Shown: positions 26,300 to 37,261, numbered from the stretch's first letter. The stretch is 64,000 bases of DNA from Sweltsa coloradensis (GCA_024449915.1 JAMZAV010002042.1:102001-166000), one strand, 5' to 3'. Program-made: numbers and translations. The notes: generated from the sequence alone by a model not told the origin.

Positions 26300-27700
26300 G
26301 GTTTGAAAGGTTAGTAGGGGAGTATCACTCCCTAAAACTAATGGCGAGCTCTGGGTCGTCGTCGGGTAACTTTCCTTTTCCCTTTGACTACCTCCCTGAC
26401 GTGCGACGACAATGACAACACGGACGGACGATGACACAGACGAAGACGACCACGACTTGGGGGAACCCCTGCCCTTCCCATACGCTTGTGGCTGGTTCTG
26501 ACCAGCACAGGCTTGTCCACCCCGCGTCCCCCTGCGACTGCCCTTACGTTCCTCCCCTTGGAATGAAGGATACATAGTGGTAATCCACACTTATAGAATT
26601 TTTTTGGAAGATTCCTATACACTTGACATGGGCACTTATAACTAAGTTGAGTGCCCTAAAACAACACTAACTAACTTACATATTACAGACCCTAGGCCTT
26701 CCTACAATCAAATAAACCCCAAGGCTTACCATGAATATAGGGCGCATTTCTCTTTGCCACTGCTTCTATACCGAACATGTCCTTAATTAACCTTGTAAGA
26801 TAAATTTGGAAATGGTACCAGATCAACAAATCATTGTTGACGTACGGTATTGCCAACAGACCGAAACCTTTGGACGATTGCGTGTATCATGTTACATGTT
26901 TTTTTCCGCTCTATTTTACTAAACGAATATTTGATTTCCTAAAAGCCATTTGGGACTGTATAACATGACCTAACTCGTTTGATTTGGAACTGTAGTTTAG
27001 AATTGAGAAATTTAGTGGAAATATGTCGTATTCCCGTATTTTCTACCGAGACCGAAACCCCAGAATATTTGCACAATATTATTTCGTAATATCGGAAAAC
27101 AACAATGTTGTAAATTAAATGAAATGTTGTGGGGCAGCTCAGTGTGTTTCTATGGAGCATACTGATATAACTTACGGGTATGCATAGCGATTGTTCCAGT
27201 CCTAAAGTTTTCTTATATTGAACAAATTCGAAACTTTTTTTAGGACGACGAATTCAACGCGTCTGATATAGAAACGTTGCTTGGGGAACAATTGTCACTG
27301 ACTGAGATTCGCTATTTTTCCATTGGAGACGAATTCTAGTCGCACCAGACCCCAGCTCTGTTTATAGTCTACTTTACATACACCCACCCCCACATCCGAA
27401 GCAATATGAGGGGGAAACGTACACTAACTAGCAGTTCGAGACCCAGCTAGCTGTTGGTTGCGTTTAATAAATGCGTGTTTGTCAGCGACAGTTATGTATA
27501 CAGAAGCAGATGCTTGTAGGCCGACTTGGGGCTCGGCATTCACTTCGTATACTAGACGCTAATTCATTTTCGATGCAATACTTTATAGCCCATGCAGCCC
27601 AAACAACGGAGATTGTGTACTCTTCTTATATTATCAGTCAGGAACACATGTGTAGCTTGTCACAATCTTGCTTCTTGCAGGCCCCAAACACCCCGTGACT
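26300..27700. other. Unassigned DNA
   Basis: Opposing open frames at 26234-26622 are low-complexity (Arg/Ser-rich) and unrecognised. Nothing else is supported. Confidence 0.4.
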
Positions 27701-27701
27701 G

Positions 27702-27732
<31 letters not shown>
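27702..27732 (+). repeat. (TG)n microsatellite
   Basis: About 15 GT units. Used in a Cys/Val open frame that I do not regard as a gene. Confidence 0.9.
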
Positions 27733-27734
<2 letters not shown>

Positions 27735-28479
27735 ATGGACGCGCCTGGTATGCCAACTGTTATGCCGGGATCGTGTGCATATGCATATCACAAGAGATTC
27801 TGAACACGGGGACCCCGGGTCACCGCTGATGATTTGCTGGACGACCCCTTGAAATGTTACGCTAGTTGAAAAAGAATACATTGATAAATACAAATAATGT
27901 ATTAATTTGAAGAAATAGCGTAGATACACACAACGTCGATTTTATGTATACAATGTGAAGGATTCTATTTGTGTTGGTTTATTCACGATGCTAGGATCCT
28001 ATTGCATATTCCATAAAGTGCCACCATTGTAAAAAGTTACCGAAACTCTACTTTTTAATTGTGATTTGTCTAAAGTTCATAAAATATGTCGCCAATATTG
28101 AGCGAGCACTGTGTCGTCTTGCCTTTACAATAATTATCTGGATTCAGAACTTTTAATGACGTTTTATATTTCAAACTTTCTAAACTTTTACAGTATTATA
28201 TGTTCAGTGACTGTTCCGGGTATTATTGTTTTCATAAATATTATGTTCAGGTATTTTTAGCATGTCATTTTAAAGTGGTTTGACAGATTTGTGGATAAAT
28301 TTATGTTATTTATTCACCTTTTGAATGAAATTATATTAAGGGGCATGTATATTGTATGAATGTAAAGTAAGATTGTCAAAATAAATCCACAGAAAAAAGG
28401 AATGAAAGAAGACGCGGAAAAGTAATACAGAGAGGAAGACAAAAGAGAAAGAATCATGTATCGTACCAAGAATAGTTCA
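27733..28479. other. Unassigned DNA
   Basis: No feature seen. Confidence 0.45.
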
Positions 28480-28800
28480 AATTTTTATTTATTTATTTCA
28501 TTTTTTATTTTGTAATTTAACGTCTATCCTATTTAGTTAAAAAAATTGATTTACAAAGGACAACTAAATAAATCTATAGTTACATAGATACAGCCACAAC
28601 AATGAACTACATATTAGAAATAGTAATATTACAACAACAATGCATTAAAACACTACAATTTTAATAACAAATTCAAAAAGGATATAAAATGCAATTAATT
28701 CATGAAACAAATATAAAAATGTTTGGGGAAAAATTAAAGAAAGGGAGAAAAAACGAAAAGAAAAAACTGATTTATTTAAAACTATAAGGGTCAGGTCAAC
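28480..28800 (-). mobile_element. LINE-like 3' end, copy 2
   Basis: On the minus strand it ends ...TTTTTTTAACTAAATAGG, ATAGACGTTAAATT and a TAAA-rich tail, preceded by about 240 bp that also matches 25670-25860 in order. It is the most continuous copy of the family in the window. No coding part survives. The SINE-A elements share the terminal 40 bp. Confidence 0.55.
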
Positions 28801-29480
28801 AGCTAACAGTGGGGAAAGAGGCAAGTTTCTTTTGGGAGGGGGGTTTAATTAATTACTTAGAGAAGTATGAATTAAGTTAAGAATTATTATAAGTAGCCTA
28901 CATAGCTATAGTGCGCTTACTTAAACTTAAAATGATGAACCCGACAAGCAGCTTGTAATAAATTATAGGGAGTGAAGTTCCCTGATTTGCATCATTTGCA
29001 GTCCGCCTGTACTACGTGTGTACGTGTGTAACGTTTCACGTTAAAAACAAAACACTACATCCGATTGTAATGCGTTTTTTTGTTGGCATTGTCCTTGATG
29101 ATAGGATGATGGATGATGATGATGGATGATACTGAATGATTTGGTGGCCCTAGGGAAAGGGGTGGTGTATGGCTTGCCCCCCAAAAGTTAGTAAATTCAT
29201 AACCTTAAACGTCCACCATTACTGAATGCAAGAATAAGCGACGAATTATTTGAATGGTATTTAAACACGGCACCGCCAGCAAAAAGCTCGGCGCATGGCG
29301 AATTATATTTAATTTTCGTATTCTTCTTCAACAATTTGTTGATTAAATGTAGCTTCGCTTCCTCTTTTAGGTACACCATTACCGGTACTAGTTCGAAATA
29401 GTTGTAATTTATTTATATGGTGTCTATTCTATTCAGGTATGGTTTACAGTTACATTCGTGCACGCTTTCAGCCAAAACTT
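28801..29480. other. Unassigned DNA
   Basis: TGATGGATGATGATGATGGA-type microsatellite at 29100-29130. A third weak tail-like word (GTGTCTATTCTATTCAGG) lies at 29421. A minus-strand 60-codon frame at 29197-29379 is unrecognised. Confidence 0.35.
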
Positions 29481-29703
29481 CAAACATGTATACACAGTAA
29501 ACTGTTGATAAGAAAACATGTCAACCCTCATGAAAACCTACATCAAGTCGTATTGACCCTAAAGTTCAAACATGTATACACTGTACACTGCTGATAAGAA
29601 AACAAGTCTTGACTTGATGTAGGTTGTCATGAGGGTTGACTTGTTTTCTTATCAGCAGTGTACTGTGTATATATGTTTGAACTTTAGGGTCAATACGACT
29701 TGA
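29481..29703. repeat. Nested inverted and direct repeat block (foldback)
   Basis: A block containing AACATGTATACACAGTA and TGATAAGAAAACA occurs twice directly (29484 and 29568) and once inverted (29645-29690). The intervening CAACCCTCATGAAAACCTAC block (29520) is inverted at 29615-29640. The right arm 29638-29702 is the near-perfect complement of 29553-29606 plus flank. Foldback-type DNA element or rearranged MITE. Non-coding. Confidence 0.85.
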
Positions 29704-29932
29704 ATCACGAATTGCAGAAAGGGCGGAAGTCCAACAGAGGTAGTTTTGAGATAAACGAGAAAAACTTTTATCAACCCTCTAGGTAATTTTGAAAGGTCTC
29801 ATGTCAATTGTATTAATAAGATAAAAAATAAATACATCGAATTATAAACTTGACAATAATTTAAATTTATATTTAATAGCCTAATTAGGCTATTTAATCA
29901 GCTGGACAAACGCCCTTTCTGCAATTCACAAA
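29702..29932. mobile_element. MITE-like element, GAATTGCAGAAAGGGCG ends
   Basis: The left end is CACGAATTGCAGAAAGGGCG (about 29706) followed by GAAGTCC. The right end (about 29904-29930) is GGACAAACGCCCTTTCTGCA ATTC. The interior of about 190 bp is non-coding and AT-rich. Related ends recur at 30660-30713 and 30835-30866. Confidence 0.7.
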
Positions 29933-30186
29933 AAATCAACATGAAATTAAGGGTTGTTCCTCCATCTTACTTCAATAAAAGTTCAAATTTATGAATTTTC
30001 AAATTTAAAACTTATTATTTTCACTATTTAATGGGTGAACTGCTAATTTAGCAAATTCCAGGATCTCATTATCAACATTTTTAACCCCAATCCTAGTTCC
30101 CGGGGGCTCTAACCCCTTACCCCCGACTTTGCTTCCTTTGTTTTTGTTTTATTTTTTAAATGGGGGCTAAGCCTCCCAGCCTACGC
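29933..30186. other. Spacer within the MITE cluster
   Basis: Contains GGGGGCTCTAACCCC and similar G/C-run hairpin words. No gene. Confidence 0.35.
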
Positions 30187-30525
30187 CAGGGCTCTGCCCC
30201 TGGACCCCGTTCTTTTTTTAAATTAGGGGTCTCTGCCCCCCAACCGCCCCCAACCTCCGTTTCTTCCCTATTCTATGTGCTTAAATTGCCCGGTCCAATC
30301 GATGAAAAGTAGAGCGTACGTTATAGCAAGCGTGCTAAAGCCTATTGCCGCCGGGGCTCTGCCCCTGGCCCCATCTTTTTTAATTAGGGGTCTCTGCCCC
30401 TCAACCGCTTAAAAAATCCCGTTTCGTCCCTATGCTACATGCTTAAATTGCCCAGTCCAATCGATGAAAAGGAGAGCGTACGTTATAGCATACATGCTAA
30501 AGCCTGCGTTGCCGGATTGAATTTT
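30187..30525. repeat. Tandem duplication, two units of about 170 bp
   Basis: Each unit runs from GCTCTGCCCCTGG through TTAGGGGTCTCTGCCCC, TTAAATTGCCCGGTCCAATC and GAGAGCGTACGTTATAGCA to CTAAAGCC. The two copies differ by small changes. Non-coding. Confidence 0.9.
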
Positions 30526-30659
30526 TATTAGCTTATACGTATAGGCATAGGCATAATAAACATAAATCATGAACATAAAAAAAATACTAATTTTTCAGTG
30601 ACATAAAACAGCAACTGTTTGGAGAACTTTTCAAAGATAATTTTTTGTTCTCATTGTCC

Positions 30660-30713
30660 ATGAACTGCAGAATAGGCGTAAGTCCAGGACAAACGCCCGT
30701 TCTGCAGTTCACG
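30660..30713. mobile_element. Minimal palindromic MITE derivative
   Basis: GAACTGCAGAATAGGCGTAA, GTCCAGGACAAACGCC and CGTTCTGCAGTTC form an almost perfect 54-bp palindrome whose ends match the 29702-29932 element. It looks like an element reduced to its two ends. Confidence 0.7.
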
Positions 30714-30834
30714 GTATTTTTACTAGGCTACCCTACACACAGAATTATGCGGACTAACGCCGTTTCATAGCTACAAGTTGCATAGACCCCACATCACACC
30801 AAAAATGCGGATAACTCGATTTGGCAAAATATGT

Positions 30835-30868
30835 GACTTCCGCCCTTTCTGCAATTCGTGATTCACTT
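30835..30868. repeat. Solo end of the same MITE family
   Basis: GACTTCCGCCCTTTCTGCAA TTCGTGATTCACTTGA is the reverse complement of 29698-29732, including flanking bases. The span 29700-30868 could therefore also be read as one 1.17-kb element with inverted ends and nested copies inside. Confidence 0.65.
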
Positions 30869-31029
30869 GATGTTACATTTTGAATAATTTCGATTGTTTT
30901 TTAAATTAACTTTTTGTAGCATAATTTTGTTTATTTTCATTAAAACCCAAAATGCAAGGGGTTTCTTACACTTCTACACCGCACACACACAGGAATCAAA
31001 CAGCAAGCCGAGATTGTGTTGTATTTGTA

Positions 31030-31041
31030 CTATACTATCGC
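31030..31041. repeat. C homopolymer
   Basis: Run of about 12 C. Copy number here is unreliable in most sequencing. Confidence 0.8.
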
Positions 31042-31134
31042 CCCCCCCCCCCCTACCGCCCCATATCCTAGCTACCGGAGCCGACTCTTGCTTTCACAGC
31101 ACGTAGCCACGGAATGAACGGATTTAACTTGTTA

Positions 31135-31264
31135 AGTAAATGAATATCGAAATCAGTACGTAGAATTAAACCCGACTGCGGCTTTGGTCCAGTTTCGCCG
31201 TCGTCGCTTCCAGTGGACGGGGGAAGTTGGACCCAGGGTGGGGGCGGCGGTGTTTGTGGTTGGC
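31135..31264 (-). CDS. Possible coding exon, weak
   Basis: On the minus strand a C-rich polypyrimidine tract ends in CCCCCCAG just before 31264, a good-looking splice acceptor. The open frame beyond it reads QTPPPPPWVQLPPSTGSDDG, ETGPKPQSGLILRTDFDIHL. A modest donor (AACAAGTTAAAT) lies near 31135. I recognise no domain and no neighbouring exon. It may be chance. Function unknown. Confidence 0.15.
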
Positions 31265-31319
31265 CTGGGGGGAAGTTGGGGGGGGTGGAGCAGGCAGCAG
31301 CACCCTGCTTACTGGACAC

Positions 31320-32167
31320 AATTATTTACCATACTTTGTGCACGGAATAGATGGATGTGATTTTAATGACCATGTTCACTTCTAGATGAGATTTACGGAA
31401 CACCATCTTAAATAATCGTTTCTATTGTTTTTCAGTGCGTGTGCGTGCGTGCGTGTGCGTGTGCGCGTGGGTGGGTGGGTGGGAGTTCGCCTCGTGAACT
31501 GCTCACCTGAACGGGACTGAGTCACCCACACATCAACATGTAAGTAGATGACGACTGACGAGTTTACTTCGTTTGTTCCATTTCACCTGTGTGAACATTC
31601 TACCTTGTTAGTTCAAGAGCCTTTAGAAACGAAAATGGCTCAACATAGTTAACATCTCAAATCTGACTTGACCACGTGGCATATGCACCTTTTGAAACAT
31701 ACCTAGGGAGGGTTACACTTCGAATTGTGGAACCAGTTTTTTTAGGGGCCATTTTGTTTTTGGATGTGCGATTATTAAAACGCTTCGTCGGTACTCTATT
31801 TAAATGTACATAGCTCGTGACACAGTTGACCGATTTTATTTTTTCTTAAACCGATTTGTAGGTTTTTGAATATTCTAACTAATGTTTGCATACAATTTCT
31901 AATAATCTTATGTTTTTATTGTTAAAAAATGCAAACATGGAAAAAAAATAGTGTAAATATTTTTTAGAAAATGTGATTCTAGCATAAGTTTATAATTTAT
32001 TTTCAGTAAGCGCTTGGTTTTTATACATTATCAGGATTAATAAAACTTATTCGTGAAATACAGTAATAAAAATACTATTTATTGAACGTTTTAGAACAGT
32101 GTTCAAGGATGAGCATTTTCGCTGAATTGAACGCTATTTTACAATGATTTTAGACCAACGTCATTAA
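31320..32167. other. Unassigned DNA with GT/GGGT-rich patch
   Basis: 31437-31482 is GTGCGTGCGTGTGCGTG-type simple sequence grading into GGGTGGGTGGG. The rest is AT-rich without features. Confidence 0.45.
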
Positions 32168-32592
32168 AATAAATAAATAAATTGTATTTAATGTCTACCC
32201 ACTCAGTTATATAACTGATTTTCAGTATGGGACAGTATAAATCAAAGCGACCAAGCCAACCCTGTAGGCCCCGACGCAATCGACGAGTGAGCGATAACCA
32301 ACCAATTAGATCGATATTTTTAATAGGAAATATAGCAATCAGTGGTATGGACAGTGCGAACACCCGCGGATCACCGCCAGAATCAACAAGGCCGCTTCAG
32401 AACAACTCTGAATTTATTATGTGCTTCGTTGCTAGAACGGCTCCAAAGTCACCGTTTACAAACTTTTAAGACAAGAACTGATGGATTGAAGTCCAAACCA
32501 GAAGTTAAAAAACTTTTGACTTTGGCGGGAATCGAACCCTGGACCTTCTGCATTGGAAGCAGATCGCTTACCACAAGACCAACGAGCCACAC
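32168..32592 (-). mobile_element. SINE-A copy 2 (best preserved)
   Basis: The minus-strand head at 32592-32523 reads GTGTGGCTCGTTGGTCTTGT, GGTAAGCGATCTGCTTCCAA, TGCAGAAGGTCCAGGGTTCG and ATTCCCGCC: A box, a five-pair anticodon stem TCTGC/GCAGA with loop TTCCAAT (CCA by strict spacing), and B box. The body is about 280 bp and the tail ...CAGTTATATAACTGAGTGGG, TAGACATTAAATACAATTTA ends in TAAATAAA. Structure and the conserved tail fit a tRNA-derived SINE mobilised by a LINE sharing that tail. Confidence 0.85.
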
Positions 32593-32689
32593 TTTTTTTT
32601 GTCATTGTATCATAAAATAACATTATGTAAGTAGTTCCAACCAATAATATAGTCTGGCGTGGGTGTGAATCAATTGTGCACTTTTATAT

Positions 32690-35290
32690 AGATGTCCAAA
32701 TTTTTTTATGCATGTACTTAGCTCCCAAATAGTCATTTTTAGACCGCGAGTCCATTCGTCTCGGCATTAATTTAGCTATGGCGGCCATTTTTAAAGATGG
32801 CGCCAAAGTGTAGTAAGACTACCACATTTCAGAGGAATCTTGGCATGTGGCACCTTTTTTTCCATTAAATCGACAATGGGGAACTCAAATATGGCATCAG
32901 AATTAGAATTTCGTGAATTTCAAAACCGTAAATTGAAAATTTTACACATTTTAAGGCAATTTTGTTACGAAATTTCTACTGGTACTGGTACTGGTTTCTA
33001 CGACAGCCGAGTTGACTGTAATAACATGTATAGAGATCACTTTTTTTTATGCGTGTACTAGACACCCCAATAGTCAGTTTGGTACCGGAAGTCTATTCGA
33101 TTCTTTATCCATTTACTTATGGTGGCCATCTTGAAAGATGGCGCCAAAGTGTAATAAGACTACCACATTTCGGAGGAATCTTGGCATGAGGCCCCACTTT
33201 TTTCCATTAAATCGACCATGGGGAACTCAAATATGGCATCAGAATTAGTATTTTGTGAATTTCGAGGCAGTAAATTGCAAATTTTACACATTTAAGGCAA
33301 TGTTTTTACGAAATTTCACTGGTTTCTACGACAGACGAGTTGACTGTAATAACATGTATAGAGACCATATTTTTTTATGCGTGTACTAGTCACCCCAATC
33401 GTCAGTTTTAGACCGGAAGCCTATTCGACTGTCAATCCATTTACTGATGGTGGCCATCTTTAAAGATAGCGCCAAAGTGTAATAAGACTACCACATATCG
33501 GAGGAATCTTGGCATGTGGCACCACGTTTTACATTAAATCGACCATGGGGAACTCAAATATGGCATCAGAATTAGTATTTTGTGAATTTCGAGGCAGTAA
33601 ATTGCAAATTTTACACATTTAACGCAATGTTTTTACGAAATTTCACTGGTTTCTACGACAGACGAGTTGACTGTAATAACATGTATAGAGACCATATTTT
33701 TTTATGCGTGTACTAGACACCCCAATAGTCAGTTTTAGACTGGGAGCCTATTCGACTCTCAATCCATTTACTTATGGCGTCCATCTTTAAAGATGGCGTC
33801 TATAGTGTAATAAGACTTCCACATTTTGACAGAATTTTTGCATGTGGCACACTTTTCCCCATAAAATCAACCATGGAGAACTCAAATATGGTAGTAGATC
33901 TAGTTTTCCGTGGAATTTGAGGCTTTAAATTTCAAATTTTACACATTTTATGACAATTTTGTTACAAAATATCACTGTTCCATCTTTAAATATGGCCGCC
34001 ATAGGTAGATAGATTGAGAGACGAATGGACTCCAAGTCTAGAAATGACTATTTGGGTGTCTAGTACAAGCATAAAAATATATTGACCTCTATACACGTTG
34101 TAGCAGTCAATTCGGCTATCGTAGGAACTTGTGATATTTTGTAACAAAATTGCCATTAAATGTTTTAAATTTGGAATTTAAGGCCTCGAAATCCACGACA
34201 TACTAATTATACTGCCATATTTGAGTTACCGATGGTCGATTGACTACTAAAAATGGTGCCACATGCCAAGATTCCGTAAAAATGTGGTAGTCTAATTACA
34301 CTATAGCCGCCATCTTAAAAGATGGCTGCCATAGGTAAATGGATTGAGAGACGAATAGGCTCCCGGTCTCAAACTGACTATTGGGGTTTATAGTACACGC
34401 ATAAAAAAAATTAAACACAAACACACGAACAATAACCACGGTCAGAAAAATAAAACACTTACCAAAAAATGCTCCCTCGCGTCTGAGGAAGGAAGCGGAG
34501 CTTCCGAAAATTTACGCACTTTTTGGTAAGTGTTTTATTTTTCTGACCGTGGTTATTGTTCGTGTGTTTGTGTTTAATTATATCTTCCCGGTCTAAGAGT
34601 CTTGGTTTTATAATTATAAAAAAAATTGATCTCTATACATGGTATTACAGTCAATTCGGCTGTTGTGGGATCTAGTAATATTTTGTAACAAATAGCCTAG
34701 AAAGAAATGTGTAAAATTTGCAATTAACAGACTCAAAATCCAAATTTCACTAATTCTACTGCCATATTTGAGTTCATATTGGTCGATTTAATACTAAAAA
34801 TGGTGCCACATGCCAAGATTCCGTTAAAATATGGTAGTCTTATTTACACTACAGACACATATTTAAAAATGGCTGCCATAGGTAAATGGATTGAGATACG
34901 AATAAGCTCCCGGTGTCTAACTGGCTATTGAGGTGTCTAGTACATGTTTACAAAAAATTTGATCTCTCCATTTTATTACAGTCAACTCGGCTGTCGTAGG
35001 AACCAGTGATATTTCGTAACAAAATTGCCATAAAAATGTGTAAAATTTGTAATTTACGGTTTCGAAAATCACGAAATTCTAATTCTGATGCCATATTTGA
35101 GTACCCCATGGTTGATTTAATGGGAAAAGTGGTGCCACATGCTAAGATTCCTCCAAAATGTGGTAGTCTTATTACACTTTGGCGCAATCTTTAAAGATGG
35201 CCGCCATAGCTAAATTAATGGCGAGACGAATGGACGCCCGGTCTAAAAATGACTATTTGGGGGTGAAGTACACGCATTAAAAATTTTAAC
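32690..35290. repeat. Block of about 330-bp repeats, 4 direct + 3 inverted
   Basis: The GGAATCTTGGCATGTGGCAC anchor lies at about 32832, 33174, 33500 and 33830 on the plus strand. Its reverse complement lies at about 34253, 34801 and 35130. Spacing is about 330 bp (one interval is enlarged by the 34409-34579 insertion). Each unit has CATCTTTAAAGATGGCGCC-like palindromes and ACTCAAATATGGCATCAGAA. The symmetry centre is near 33980-34000. A 2.6-kb imperfect inverted satellite block. Non-coding. Confidence 0.9.
34409..34579. mobile_element. MITE/foldback with perfect 60-bp arms
   Basis: The left arm 34409-34468 (AATTAAACACAAACACACGA ... CTTACCAAAAA) and right arm 34520-34579 are exact reverse complements as far as I can read. 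The loop of about 50 bp contains GGAAGCGGAGCTTCC. It interrupts one repeat unit of the 330-bp block. Each end begins inside a TTAA, so a TTAA target is possible. Perfect arms imply recent insertion. Confidence 0.85.
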
Positions 35291-35937
35291 CTGTGCACAA
35301 TTGGTACTTATGGTGTAACATGGAAGTCGGACTACAAGCGAATAGAAAAATAGAATGATATTAACAATGTGTTTGAAGATATTTTACAGAATAGTCTATT
35401 TTATTGGAATTTCAGTTTATAAAGAGGAAAAAGTGAAAAGGTGCTATTTTCACGTGCCAATGTATTTAATTTCCAAAATATTTCTGAAAGTATAATGTAA
35501 GGGTTATAAAGGTTCTCTTAAATATGTAATCTAAATCAAAACAGTCTTTGGTGCTGGAAAGGCAAGAAATTAATACAGACATGTTCAAATAACCAATAAA
35601 GATTGAGAAAATGGTGCAACAATAGTTAATAAGGGGGTACAATCATAAAAAATGTGTGAAAAGGTACTTAATTACGTATTGATCAATAATTGATATAGGT
35701 AGATTGAAGATTTCACTCCATTTACTGAAGTCACATGGAGGTACAAAAGTTAACATCTTTATAAAAATCAATTTTACTGTAAAAATAATATTAATAATAA
35801 TAGGAAAAATTAAATATTTTAAATAAAATTATATTGAGGTCCGTAAAATTTCAAATAGGTCAAATCGCGTTTTCATCATAAATCGACAATAATATGTTGA
35901 TGAAATTTAATTTTTTCAAATACATTTTTGTTTTATA
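35291..35937. other. Unassigned AT-rich DNA
   Basis: No gene or repeat recognised. Confidence 0.45.
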
Positions 35938-36097
35938 GTTATGGTTATTGGTAATTCAGTCCTAATTTCAGACAACAATTTTGGCAAAGGTCAAATCCAA
36001 TTATTTTTCGTAAATGTATTTTAAAATTTTCATATTTGACATTTTTTGACAAAATTGTTATCTGAAATTTCGACTGAATTACCACTAACCATAAGTA
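35938..36097. repeat. Imperfect inverted repeat at the PLE3 5' junction
   Basis: TTATGGTTATTGGTAATTCA ... CAATTTTG (35938-35983) pairs with CAAAATTGTTATCTGAAATT ... CCATAA (36052-36097), 45-bp arms with about five mismatches and a loop of about 70 bp. PLE3 homology begins at once after the right arm. Confidence 0.85.
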
Positions 36098-37068
36098 TAA
36101 AACTGTATGGGTTGCCCAAAATCCACAAACCCGGAGCCCCCTTGCGACCCATAGTGAGCGCAGTAGGGTCACCCACACAAGCTCTGGCTTTGTATGTCGC
36201 TAAGAGGTTCCAACCTTACTCGGAGGATGCTGCGTCCTATGTGAAAAACTCCTCTCACCTGATCCAGCTGATCAAAGAATGGAAGGTTCGCCCTGGGGAC
36301 ATATTGGTTTGTTTTGATGTGGTTTCCCTATTTACCAACATACCTGTGAAGGAGGCCCTTGTTACTATTGAAGAAAGCTATGGCATACCGAAGGACATCA
36401 TGAAGTTAGCAAGGCATTGCATGTCTTCTACATACGTGGTTTCTCCTTGTCCTCAGTATCATCCTCAACCACGGTCAAAAGCTTTTCTTCCACATGTGAA
36501 GGGTACCACAGACGTCATAGGTAGAATCTTCAATCGTAAGAACATCGAAACCATTTTCTCCACTGACAGAAAAATCAGCTCCTTTTTAAGAAGTGCAAAG
36601 GACTCTGTTTATCTGGAAGAAAGAGGGGTTTATGAGGTTCCCTGTGGCGACTGCGATCAAACGTACATAGGCCAAACACGCAGACGCATAGCAGTGAGGA
36701 TAAATGAACACTCTAATGCTGTGAAAGCAGGTGACAAGAAATCAGCCCTGGCTCAACATGCTAAAGCTTACTCGCATGTGATAGATTTTGACAAAACAAA
36801 AACTATTTGCCCTGTACAACAGCTCAAGCCACGTATTATCCGTGAATCTGTGGAAATTGAGAAACGGCCGAATAACATGAACAAAAGAGATGATAGCCAG
36901 AGCCTCCCTCTTGCTTGGAAACCTGCACTCATGCCTCGAAATGTAGTCCGTAGACCTATTCTGTCAAATCCCTCAGAGGTGGTGCAAATTTCAGATTCCA
37001 TAATTCTAAGCACGAATAACATTTCAAAAGACAACCAATCAGGCCCTATGACAAGAAGCCGGACTTAA
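36046..37068 (+). pseudogene. PLE3 protein with in-frame loss of the RT core; GIY-YIG retained
   Basis: The 340-codon frame carries YGLPKIHKPGAPLRPIVSA (36106), RT motif A CFDVVSLFTNIP with Asp at 36316, then CMSSTY. At about 36435-36475 it jumps to KAFLPHVKGTTDVIGRIF, which in PLE1 lies about 590 bp further on. Motif B, the YVDD motif C and the thumb are therefore gone, yet the frame is kept. The nuclease looks whole: GVY (36625-36633), YIG (36664-36672), RRRIAVRINEH, RESVEI with Glu at 36844. It ends in MTRSRT. The N-terminal third is also missing. It cannot reverse transcribe; whether it encodes a nuclease-only protein is unknown. Confidence 0.85.
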
Positions 37069-37134
37069 AAGGTTTCACTACAGTAAGCTGTGCTATTTTG
37101 TTTCTCAATTGCCACCATCCGTATATTTTTTCGA

Positions 37135-37237
37135 TATGACATCGCCGCCCCGCACCTTTTCACGATATGACCTCGCCGCCCCGCACCTATTTCTATATAA
37201 CCTCGCCGCCTCGCACCTTCAGCCGAGGCTATATAAG
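37135..37237 (+). promoter_or_regulatory. PLE3 putative promoter: 3 x 31-bp repeat plus TATA
   Basis: ATATGACATCGCCGCCCCGC, ATATGACCTCGCCGCCCCGC and ATATAACCTCGCCGCCTCGC start at about 37135, 37166 and 37196. TATATAAG follows at 37230-37237. PLE promoters lie in the repeated pseudo-LTR, so a promoter at the 3' side is expected. The start site would fall about 30 bp on, at the hairpin 37262-37292. A related CCTCGAGCCCCGCACCTTTT block occurs at about 40400. Confidence 0.5.
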
Positions 37238-37261
37238 GCGGGCGCTGCGTGCTTGCCAACC

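Noticed and set aside
26028..26306. Overlapping frames on both strands with a 19-residue repeat
   Set aside because: 57-bp tandem repeat. Both strands stay open because the period is a multiple of three.
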